Positions 26,901 through 32,291 of a stretch of 47,761 bases of DNA are shown in pieces. Location of the stretch: assembly GCA_000437275.1 (NCBI GenBank), contig FR899737.1, positions 1-47,761 on the forward strand, in the 5' to 3' direction. The number at the start of each line of letters is the position of its first letter. Within the stretch, counting starts at the first letter, position 1. Source of the DNA: Clostridium sp. CAG:411. Its GTDB lineage: Bacteria; Bacillota; Clostridia; Lachnospirales; Lachnospiraceae. The notes beneath the pieces are model-generated. The model did not search any database. It was given only the letters and a program-made list of their open reading frames with translations, and was not told where the DNA came from. The translations under genes were made by a program, and so were the position numbers.

Positions 26901-27296
26901 TTTAATAATGGAAATGGTTCATGGGATAGCAACAATGGTTCAAACTATATAGTAAAAGTTGGAGACTATGGTATTAAAAATAGAATCGTAAAGAAATTAT
27001 CACAAGATGGAAGCAATAAATTGACAGTTTATTACAAAAACAATAGCTGGTCATCTGCCTATATTCATTACAAAACAGATAATGGATTGTGGACAGTTGC
27101 ACCAGGTGTGAAAATGTCAATCAGTGATAACAGTGATTATACATGGATGTATGTAATTGATTTGGGAGATTCCCTTGGAGCAACCGTATGCTTTAATAAT
27201 GGAAGTGGTTCATGGGATAGTAGAAATGGATCAAACTATTACTTGATTGGAAATCAGGTAGGAGTAACAAACGGTTCCGTGTATCTTATACAATAA
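23988..27296 (+). CDS. Secreted CotH-kinase-family protein with two CBM26 and two CBM25 starch-binding modules
   Basis: 1102 residues. The signal peptide is MMKQRNVRFAKNLVAILMVI..., cleaved after about residue 36 (VAKA). A CotH domain spans about 140-600: GRGNSSW (near 193), ANDFDQSLIRNKF, YLVTSKIEVDSNRIDVYDL, and the metal-binding GPIWDFDWAFGG near 457. Then come a CBM26 module (about 604-700), a Thr/Pro linker, a second near-identical CBM26 (about 733-825), a 12-unit TPEVTA linker (833-904), and two CBM25 modules (about 913-1000 and 1010-1095, each with VCFNNGNGSWDS-like ends). CotH proteins phosphorylate proteins in spores, and other CotH forms are extracellular. Linking one to starch-binding modules suggests a starch-particle-associated protein; the kinase target is unknown. 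No cell-wall anchor is seen. Confidence 0.88.
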   Translation: MMKQRNVRFAKNLVAILMVIASVFTLLPQGGLVAKAEEKSPVAAPSVVTAGGANNLWVDGSSFSKENDYDAIKWHYNSSEKKYYLYLPSSVDLNNLTVWHTFSNGMKVNGKTIENGQTTDVFAGGGNYTIQSGSNSYSLTVMQSTNINTLFITTKSGSLDEVNKSKANKDSGNIVYVDKKGNAATVALDQIKGRGNSSWEAAQKLFYKYPYNIKLGKKTALFGMKKSKKWCLLANDFDQSLIRNKFIYDIAQDAGLKYTPESEYADVYQNGKYIGNYLVTSKIEVDSNRIDVYDLEGNTEAANDKPLDSYSRGGSINSVSADTYKYVNIPNEPADLADKDSKEQYGGYLLEFELDERYPDEISGFVSAKRQQVVLKAPEYASKKQVKYIKDYFQEMEDAVYSNDGYNKQGKYYTEYIDLKSAAQMYIVEELSLDNDAVATSFYMYKDVDDIFHFGPIWDFDWAFGGYNKATCTNTSYLQLNDKKIYNTTDRNAPSYLTIMGELIKHDDFMEMVAKVWNEEFYPLLQVSTGSKSAYTDNVMSIQNYGNMVKASANMNFNRFKFLGTTYWGSMYTGSTFTENVNYLDTFVNKRVAFLNSYINALDQKTTVYFDNSNAKWSDVYAYVWNNTTDAKIVSGSKVAGTDIYKFTIKGSYTKILFKNTAGTSSWDKQTTDLSMPTGNANCYKPNNGANKPSGSWYAYTEVTTTPTVTATPVVTATPEVTATPVITTAPDSKVVYFDNSNAKWSNVYAYVWNNTTDAKVFATTKVSGNIYKATLSGSYKYILFKNTAGTSSWDKQTTDLVAPTTDANCYKPNNGANKPSGSWYAYVEVTATPSITATPEVTATPEVTATPEVTATPEITATPEVTATPEITATPEITATPGVTATPEVTATPEVTATPEITATPTPTPITNKVTVYYSNSSWSQAYIHYNVNGQWTSVPGKKMDTATENNGYTWKYEIDLGDAVSATVCFNNGNGSWDSNNGSNYIVKVGDYGIKNRIVKKLSQDGSNKLTVYYKNNSWSSAYIHYKTDNGLWTVAPGVKMSISDNSDYTWMYVIDLGDSLGATVCFNNGSGSWDSRNGSNYYLIGNQVGVTNGSVYLIQ
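25803..26460 (+). repeat. Tandem duplication of the CBM26 module
   Basis: Two copies, roughly 25803-26090 and 26187-26460, share long nearly identical DNA blocks (for example TATTTTGATAATTCCAA and TGTATGGAACAATACAACAG). The similarity holds at DNA level, so the duplication is recent or kept homogeneous by recombination. Confidence 0.85.
26484..26699 (+). repeat. Twelve 18-bp units coding for the TPEVTA linker
   Basis: An in-frame tandem repeat, period 18 bp, encoding TPSITA then TPEVTA/TPEITA/TPGVTA units. Codon choice varies slightly between units. It is a likely site of length variation by slippage. It also makes long false open frames on the opposite strand. Confidence 0.93.
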
Positions 27297-27305
27297 AAAA
27301 ATGTG

Positions 27306-27347
27306 AAAAAAAGGCTTGTCGCCGTTACCGCGTGACAAGCCTTTTTT
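27306..27347 (+). terminator. Terminator of the CotH gene
   Basis: GGCTTGTC (27313-27320) pairs with GACAAGCC (27334-27341), flanked by A and T runs, so it can act on both strands between the two convergent genes. Confidence 0.92.
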
Positions 27348-27367
27348 CGTAAGAAAATATGCAATAC

Positions 27368-28099
27368 CTATAAATGGATAGTAACATATGTTTTCTCTTC
27401 ATCTGAGTCAAATACAAGCCTTCCATGGGTACTTTCTACAAAGCGTTTAACTGTTAAAATACCAAAATGTTTTAGAAAGGTTTCTTTGGATACCGTACCA
27501 GACTGAAGGTTTTTTAAATCTTCTGGAGGAATCATGGCACCGTCACGCTGGACATGGATCATTCCCTGCATCGTTTCTGTTTCTTTTAATTGAATTTTTA
27601 CATAGCTCACATCTGGAATAATATGAAAGGCGTGTTTTAGTAAACTAAAGATTGATTCCTGCATTTTTTCTGCATCGCAGAGAAAGTGCTGAAAAATTTC
27701 GGGATGTGCGACATCGGTTTCCAAAGAGAAATCAATATGTCTTGCTCGTGCCGTATCATCGAAAGTCAGTTTTATCTTTTCACATAGAGAAATGATATCT
27801 ACATAGGAGTAATGCAAAAGTAAACGGTCTTTATATTGCTCATATTTGTCTATGATAGAAGTGAGTTGTTCGAAGTCATTACAAAGATTTTCCCAGTCTT
27901 TTTGAGAGGAAAGGGTTGGATTTTTTTGTATGAGTAATTGACAGGAACCTTCACATATAGATAATTGTGTACGAAATACTTTATTTATTGCGGTAAGATC
28001 ATCATATAAAGAATCACAAAATTCAGATAGTGCAAGTTGCAGTGCTTCGTTTTCGTTGCACAATTCAAATAACTGGTCAATTTGTTTTTTATCTAACAT
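27368..28099 (-). CDS. Histidine-kinase-like protein lacking catalytic residues
   Basis: 243 residues, no membrane helix. Residues 25-110 are helical and look like a dimerisation/phosphotransfer domain, but where the H-box would read SHEL the sequence is SLYDDL, placing Tyr32 in the His position. Residues 115-243 follow the HATPase outline: the N-box (CDAEKMQESIFSLLKHAFH, 141-159) lacks the Asn, the G1-like box is DGAMIPPEDL (186-195), and the G2-like box is HFGILTVKRFVESTHG (211-226), without the Gly-rich loop. It therefore resembles Spo0B or a pseudo-kinase more than an active sensor. Spo0A-like boxes lie 60-104 bases upstream. The domain alignment is by eye and the function is unknown. Confidence 0.55.
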   Translation of the reverse strand: MLDKKQIDQLFELCNENEALQLALSEFCDSLYDDLTAINKVFRTQLSICEGSCQLLIQKNPTLSSQKDWENLCNDFEQLTSIIDKYEQYKDRLLLHYSYVDIISLCEKIKLTFDDTARARHIDFSLETDVAHPEIFQHFLCDAEKMQESIFSLLKHAFHIIPDVSYVKIQLKETETMQGMIHVQRDGAMIPPEDLKNLQSGTVSKETFLKHFGILTVKRFVESTHGRLVFDSDEEKTYVTIHL

Positions 28100-28158
28100 A
28101 GTATTCCCACCTTGTTTCGTTTCTTTTTTTACTTTTCGTTTATGTTATTGTAAGCAAG

Positions 28159-28203
28159 TATGTCGAAAAAAGCAAGAAAAAGAGTTCGACAAATCCCGAC
28201 AAA
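28159..28203. promoter_or_regulatory. Cluster of three Spo0A-like boxes
   Basis: TATGTCGAA (28159-28167, plus strand, one mismatch to TTTGTCGAA), TTCGACAAA (28185-28193, perfect on the minus strand) and CCCGACAAA (28195-28203, minus strand, two mismatches). All lie in the gap between the divergent kinase-like and HIT genes, nearer the former. Confidence 0.55.
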
Positions 28204-28285
28204 ATGCAATAGGATGCCACAAATAAATACAGAAAATACGGCAAAATATAGTCGGTTTTTGTATTATTTTGCTACAGTTGTTTAT

Positions 28286-28314
28286 TTGACAGAATACGAG
28301 CAAGCCCTTACAAT
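28286..28314 (+). promoter_or_regulatory. sigma-A promoter of the HIT gene
   Basis: Consensus TTGACA (28286-28291), 17-bp spacer, TACAAT (28309-28314), 101 bases before the ATG. Confidence 0.78.
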
Positions 28315-28414
28315 AGAAGGGTATTCAGTTAGTGACGGCTCAAATTAGCAGAAAGATAGGAAAAGTTAGTTATGGTTGAGTTGTTATTTCAGTTTGAAAG
28401 GAGCAGATAATAAG

Positions 28415-28831
28415 ATGAAAGGTGAAAATTGTATTTTTTGTAAAATTGCAAATGGAGAGATTCCATCCAAAACCGTATATGAAGACGAAAGATTTCGAGT
28501 AATATTAGACATTTCGCCAGCATCCAAAGGGCATGCCATTATTTTAGTAAAAAATCATGCAGCAAATGTATACGAATTGCCAGAAGAGGATGCAGCCGCT
28601 ATTTATGTAGTAGCAAAGAAGGTAGCTACTGCCATGCAGAAAGTATTAAAATGTGATGGAGTAAACATTTTGCAGAATAATGGGGAAGCAGCAGGACAGA
28701 CCGTATTTCATGTTCATATGCATGTTATTCCACGTTATAAAGGAGATCAGGTACAAATTACATGGAAACCTGGCGAGCAAACCGATGTGATTGCAGATGA
28801 AATTCTTGCAGAAATACAAAAAGCGTTATAA
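28415..28831 (+). CDS. HIT-family nucleotide-binding protein
   Basis: A 138-residue histidine-triad protein. It starts CIFCKIANGEIPSKTVYEDE, with an N-terminal CxxC, and has the triad HVHMHVIPR near residue 98 that hydrolyses nucleoside phosphoramidates or AMP-lysine type bonds. ATG 28415 has AAAGGAG at 11 bases and matches the family start; the frame opens earlier at 28376 without support. It has its own promoter. The following secreted-protein gene begins 22 bases later and may be read from the same transcript, but the two functions are not obviously linked. Confidence 0.92.
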   Translation: MKGENCIFCKIANGEIPSKTVYEDERFRVILDISPASKGHAIILVKNHAANVYELPEEDAAAIYVVAKKVATAMQKVLKCDGVNILQNNGEAAGQTVFHVHMHVIPRYKGDQVQITWKPGEQTDVIADEILAEIQKAL

Positions 28832-28853
28832 TTATAACAATGGAGGTTTTATT

Positions 28854-29822
28854 ATGAGAAAGTGGAAACAGGTAACGATTGCAGCGGTGACAGCGATAGC
28901 AATGGCATTTCCAGGAACTACTATGTTTGCCGAAGAAACTTCTCCCACAGTAGCAAAACTGATTATTCCTGTAGATATGAAAGACGGGGCATATCAGGGT
29001 GTTGCTAAGGTAGGGGATGATACAACGACGGCATTTACTCCATATGATTTGCAGGTGAATGTATCTGTTTCAGGCGGTGCGATTACAGAAATCACTTATG
29101 CAGGTGCAGAGGATGAGAATCTGCCATATACACAGAAGGCATACGAAGGTATTGCAGGACAGGTGATTGGAAAACAGGCGCAAAATATGGATGTGGATTT
29201 AGTATCAGGAGCGACCCAGTCAAGTCAAGCATTTGTAGATGCAATCAATACAGCAGTTGAGGAGCAACCAGTTACGGGGGCTGCTATTGTAAAAGCACCT
29301 AAAATAAAGAGTGTTACGCTTGCCAAAAAAGGCATTAAAGTTAGCTGGACAAAGGTTTCAGGAGCTAATAAGTACATATTGTATCGCAATGGAAGCAAAG
29401 TGAAAACCGTAACCAAAAACAGTTATATAGATACAAAAGCAAGAAGGAATGGCAAAAAATATACTTATAAAGTTGTTGCAATTGCAGGAACTAAGAAGAG
29501 TAAAATGTCAGCCACGAAAACGCTTGTCTATTTAGATAGCACCAAAATCAATATTTTGATCAATGGAAGTTCTGGTAAGATGACATTTACCTGGAATGCC
29601 AATAAAAAAGGAAATGGCTATCAGGTAGAATATGCCAGAAATAAAAAGTTTAAAGGTGCGAAAAAACAAACCATTATAGGGAAAAGCGGTGTGATTACGA
29701 CAGTATCCAATGTAACTCCAGGACAGACTTATTATGTACGAGTACGCGTTTACAAAAAGCTAGGTGGAAAGAAATATTACAGCAAATGGAGTGCAGCAAA
29801 ACATATTCGTATTTATCGTTAA
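28854..29822 (+). CDS. Secreted FMN-binding / fibronectin-like protein with an ApbE flavinylation motif
   Basis: 322 residues. Signal peptide MRKWKQVTIAAVTAIAMAFPGTTMFA, cleaved near residue 26. Residues 35-135 form an FMN-binding domain (PF04205 type) with DLVSGAT (115-121). The D-x-x-S-G-A-T pattern is the site where ApbE attaches FMN to the Thr. Two fibronectin-III-like modules follow (about 148-225 and 230-320), rich in Lys and aromatic residues (WTKVSGANKYILYRNG, GYQVEYARNKKF). It likely acts as an extracellular flavin electron carrier or adhesin; no reductase or ApbE gene is nearby. ATG 28854 has GGAGG 7 bases upstream, so the earlier frame opening at 28791 is ignored. Confidence 0.85.
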   Translation: MRKWKQVTIAAVTAIAMAFPGTTMFAEETSPTVAKLIIPVDMKDGAYQGVAKVGDDTTTAFTPYDLQVNVSVSGGAITEITYAGAEDENLPYTQKAYEGIAGQVIGKQAQNMDVDLVSGATQSSQAFVDAINTAVEEQPVTGAAIVKAPKIKSVTLAKKGIKVSWTKVSGANKYILYRNGSKVKTVTKNSYIDTKARRNGKKYTYKVVAIAGTKKSKMSATKTLVYLDSTKINILINGSSGKMTFTWNANKKGNGYQVEYARNKKFKGAKKQTIIGKSGVITTVSNVTPGQTYYVRVRVYKKLGGKKYYSKWSAAKHIRIYR

Positions 29823-30373
29823 TAAAAATAAGAGAAAGACACCAAACAGGTAGCAATCTTTTGAAATGAAATTATAGGTAATGCGAAATGAATAAAAAGT
29901 CAGAAAATTCTAAAAATAAATAAAAAAATTCTACCAAATGCCATAAAGTGTGAAAACTGTATAGGATATTTCGCAAAGAGAGAATTGATTTTTGAAAACA
30001 TGAAAACTATACATTTTATAAAATTTTTGTGAAGTTTTATTGTGATATTTACTAATTATACAGGGGCATTTGTTGGGTAGAATCACGAAATATTGTGAAA
30101 ACGCATAAAAAAGCTTACTTTTTATGCGTTTTTTTGATAAAATAATACTAGGTCAATACAGGATGCTAATTTGGGATTCGTTTGGAAAGAAAGACTAAAA
30201 GGTATATTTAGGGGAAAGTCGTTTTCAATCATCTCAATTAGTTATTGCACCAAGTAAAGTGAGGGATAAAAGGGGAAGGATTCATATTTGCACATGCAAA
30301 CCCTTTCTAAGTGGAAATCGATTTAGAGTGTGGAGGTTGAATCGCTGCTTGTTATTGAAAGGAGATGGGGGTT
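29823..30373. other. Intergenic region with one terminator
   Basis: No gene is seen. The first 270 bases are very AT-rich. A strong hairpin lies at 30097-30135. After it, a weak promoter candidate (TTGATA 30134-30139, TACAGG 30157-30162) and an uncharacterised leader of about 180 bases precede the next gene. Confidence 0.5.
30097..30135 (+). terminator. Rho-independent terminator
   Basis: AAAACGCATAAAAA pairs with TTTTTATGCGTTTT around AGCTTAC, followed by T residues. It probably ends the HIT/FMN-protein transcript, 275 bases after the last stop. Confidence 0.85.
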
Positions 30374-30661
30374 ATGTTTGCAATTGGAGAGGCAAAAGCG
30401 AAAGTAACAAATTCAAAGGTGAGTATGCCAAGTGAATATAAGCTAAAAACCAAGGCATTATATGGTGTATGGTCGGGAGAAAATGTATTATATATCTCGG
30501 ATGAAAAGCCACCATTAAGAGCAAAAGAACGGGATGGGATTATTTTTGAACCATCAATTGATGTCAACAATCGCTTATCCGTTCCATCCAAGCTTGAAGA
30601 TTGCAACGTTGAGATTGTAGGTCGTATCTCTACCATCGAAATAAGTTTCAAAAAGAGATAA
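30374..30661 (+). CDS. Small MraZ/AbrB-fold regulator-like protein
   Basis: 95 residues with two copies of a swapped-hairpin pattern. The first is KVTNSKVSMPSEYK; the second is SIDVNNRLSVPSKLEDCNVEIVGRISTIEI, which resembles the D-x-x-[GN]-R-[IL]-x-[IV]-P unit and the closing IEI strand of MraZ and AbrB. MraZ-type proteins bind DNA as rings. This one is short and is not next to mraW or a division cluster, so it is at best a relative. The ribosome site AAAGGAG (30358-30364) abuts ATG 30365; ATG 30374 with a 9-base spacing is the better start. The carD-like gene is 139 bases downstream. Confidence 0.6.
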   Translation: MFAIGEAKAKVTNSKVSMPSEYKLKTKALYGVWSGENVLYISDEKPPLRAKERDGIIFEPSIDVNNRLSVPSKLEDCNVEIVGRISTIEISFKKR

Positions 30662-30800
30662 TGATATAGTAACGTGTAAGTGGTGACTAACGGAAAAGTG
30701 TTTTCGTTTACGAACCATAAATAATATCTTAGACAATTATATATAGTTCATGTTAGTTGTACAATTGCCTAGAGAGCCATTTAAAGAAAGGATGACAGGA

Positions 30801-31316
30801 ATGTTTCAAAAAGGTCAGTATGTAAATTATGGTAAACATGGGGTTTGTCTTGTAGAGGATATTACTCACATGGATATTCCAGGAGTGGACAAAGATAAGT
30901 TGTATTATGTATTATCTGCGGTATACACGAAAGGAAACAGAATTTACACGGCGGTGGATAACCAGAAGGTGAAGATGCGTGAGATTATGACAAAGTCTGA
31001 GGCGGAACATCTGGTGCAGGAAATTCCTAACATCGAGCAGCTTGTGGTAGCAAATGATAAAAGTCGCAATGAAAAGTACAAGAGTGCATTAACTACATGT
31101 GATTGTATCGAATGGGTTCGTGTTATAAAGTCTTTATACAGCAGGAAAAAGGCATGTATAGAGAAAGGAAAAAAGGTAGCGGCAACAGATGAACGTTACT
31201 TTAAAGAGGCAGAAGATTACCTATATGGGGAATTAGCATTGTCTCTTGGCATTGAGCGAGATGCAGTGGGAGATTATATTGCTTCCTCAATGAAACAAAG
31301 TAGTGTTACAGCATAA
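30801..31316 (+). CDS. CarD/CdnL-family transcriptional regulator
   Basis: 171 residues. The N-terminal Tudor-like RNA-polymerase-interacting domain is clear: MFQKGQYVNYGKHGVCLVEDI, YYVLSAVYTKGNRIYTAVDN, with the family's YG/GVG-type turn. The C-terminal part is a helical DNA-binding domain (WVRVIKSLYSRKKACIEKGK, KEAEDYLYGELALSLGI). CarD proteins bind the RNA polymerase beta subunit and stabilise open complexes. ATG 30801 has AAAGG nine bases upstream; earlier in-frame starts (30750, 30792) lack this. A perfect hairpin terminator ends the gene. Confidence 0.88.
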   Translation: MFQKGQYVNYGKHGVCLVEDITHMDIPGVDKDKLYYVLSAVYTKGNRIYTAVDNQKVKMREIMTKSEAEHLVQEIPNIEQLVVANDKSRNEKYKSALTTCDCIEWVRVIKSLYSRKKACIEKGKKVAATDERYFKEAEDYLYGELALSLGIERDAVGDYIASSMKQSSVTA

Positions 31317-31355
31317 AAAATGGATATGTCTGCATAGCAGGCATATCCATTTTGT
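31316..31355 (+). terminator. Terminator of the CarD gene
   Basis: AAAATGGATATG (31317-31328) pairs exactly with CATATCCATTTT (31342-31353), with an inner CTGC/GCAG stem. Confidence 0.9.
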
Positions 31356-31403
31356 GTTTTATAGAAAAGTGTATTTTGAATATTACAATCTTCGTTGCCC
31401 TTT

Positions 31404-31766
31404 TTAGTCATCTTCTTCTAGATTTAAAAGTCGGTCAACCGCAGATTGCATTTCTTCATTTTTTCGATAATTTTCAATCAATTCTAATTCCTTGGCAGTC
31501 AGGATTATTTCTGGTACATCTTCTTCTTCTTTTTGTTCTTTTTCTTTATACCCAAAACTTTCTAAAACATCATCCACTTTATAAAGTTTACATAAAAACA
31601 TCAAAGTGTCTGCATCTGGTTGTGTATGTCCACTTTCCCAGCCATAAATGGTTTTTGGAGCAGCATAGTTATTATGTTCTTTTAATATATTAGATACTTG
31701 TGTAACAGATAGGTCATTCTTTTTTCTATATTCTTTTAAGACTTCTGCAATTTTATAATTTTTCAT
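31404..31766 (-). CDS. XRE-family helix-turn-helix regulator
   Basis: 120 residues. The HTH_3 domain lies in the first 65: KIAEVLKEYRKKNDLSVTQV, then the recognition helix with APKTIYGWESGHTQPDADTL, the typical 'WE.G...P' ending. The rest is an acidic, Lys/Glu-rich helix tail (EEEDVPEIILTAKELELIENY). It is divergent from the phosphorothioation-like operon, so it may control that operon or itself. ATG 31766 follows AAGGTGAG; the frame upstream to 31835 would run through the palindrome and the mapped promoter and is rejected. Confidence 0.85.
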   Translation of the reverse strand: MKNYKIAEVLKEYRKKNDLSVTQVSNILKEHNNYAAPKTIYGWESGHTQPDADTLMFLCKLYKVDDVLESFGYKEKEQKEEEDVPEIILTAKELELIENYRKNEEMQSAVDRLLNLEEDD

Positions 31767-31797
31767 ATCTCTCACCTTTTGTCTGATCATTCTTGCC

Positions 31798-31812
31798 ATA
31801 CAAGAAATGTAT
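31798..31812. promoter_or_regulatory. Palindrome at the start of the XRE transcript (possible operator)
   Basis: ATACA-AGAAA-TGTAT, a perfect 5-bp inverted repeat with 5-bp spacer. It lies just downstream of the predicted transcription start of the XRE gene, a usual place for autorepression. Confidence 0.35.
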
Positions 31813-31825
31813 AGCCCATAACGTA

Positions 31826-31854
31826 ACCATAGCAATAGTTTTTTTGTTTGTCAA
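31826..31854 (-). promoter_or_regulatory. sigma-A promoter of the XRE gene
   Basis: Minus strand TTGACA (31849-31854), 17-bp spacer, TATGGT (31826-31831). Confidence 0.65.
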
Positions 31855-31894
31855 CTGAACGGCAAATAATTCTTTGGAAACAAGAATAAAGAAA

Positions 31895-31923
31895 TTGACA
31901 TTCTTTTTAAAAGAGAATAGAAT
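31895..31923 (+). promoter_or_regulatory. sigma-A promoter of the phosphorothioation-like operon
   Basis: TTGACA (31895-31900), 17-bp spacer, TAGAAT (31918-31923). It is divergent from the XRE promoter, the two -35 boxes being 40 bp apart, and the leader to the first gene is about 150 bases. Confidence 0.78.
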
Positions 31924-32083
31924 GATATGGAGTATAGGAAAATTTTTTCTGTGCAGTAAAAAAATATCAATAACATATATTGATTATTTTACAGGAAGGT
32001 AATGGAGAATTGTAATACTGTTCTTGGGAAACTCACATAGCGTGTTTCTCATAGTTTCAAAGAAAATGGTGAGAAAGATGAAG

Positions 32084-32275
32084 ATGAAAAATAGAATTAT
32101 TGATTATATGGAACAGGAAAAGATAGAAAAAGAGTCGCTATGCCGACAATTAAAACTATCACAGGATAAATTAGATAAAACAAGTGATATTGATTGGAGT
32201 GGAGAAGAACTGCTACAAATTTGTCTATATTTAAAAGTGGACCCCTATGATTTTTATGAAGGGATAGGAAAGTAG
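32084..32275 (+). CDS. Small helix-turn-helix-like protein, first gene of the operon
   Basis: 63 residues (MKNRIIDYMEQEKIEKESLC...). The spacing of ESLCRQLKLSQDKLD and ELLQICLYLKVDPYDFYEG resembles a minimal XRE HTH, the second part being the usual 'l..Ia..L.v.p.df' ending. The start is uncertain: ATGs at 32066, 32078 and 32084 are in frame; GGTGAG at 32068-32073 is best spaced for 32084. It ends 16 bases before the PAPS-reductase-like gene, so the two are co-transcribed. Probably a regulator of the operon; this is inference. Confidence 0.6.
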   Translation: MKNRIIDYMEQEKIEKESLCRQLKLSQDKLDKTSDIDWSGEELLQICLYLKVDPYDFYEGIGK

Positions 32276-32291
32276 GATTGGAGGAAAAAGG

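Noticed and set aside
28160..28348. A 62-codon plus-strand frame in the gap before the HIT gene.
   Set aside because: No ribosome site. It overlaps the Spo0A-like boxes and the HIT promoter, and the sequence is unlike any protein I recognise.
30709..30719. TTCGTTTACGA, a single sequence resembling the LytTR-like repeat.
   Set aside because: No second copy 21 bp away and no linked promoter.
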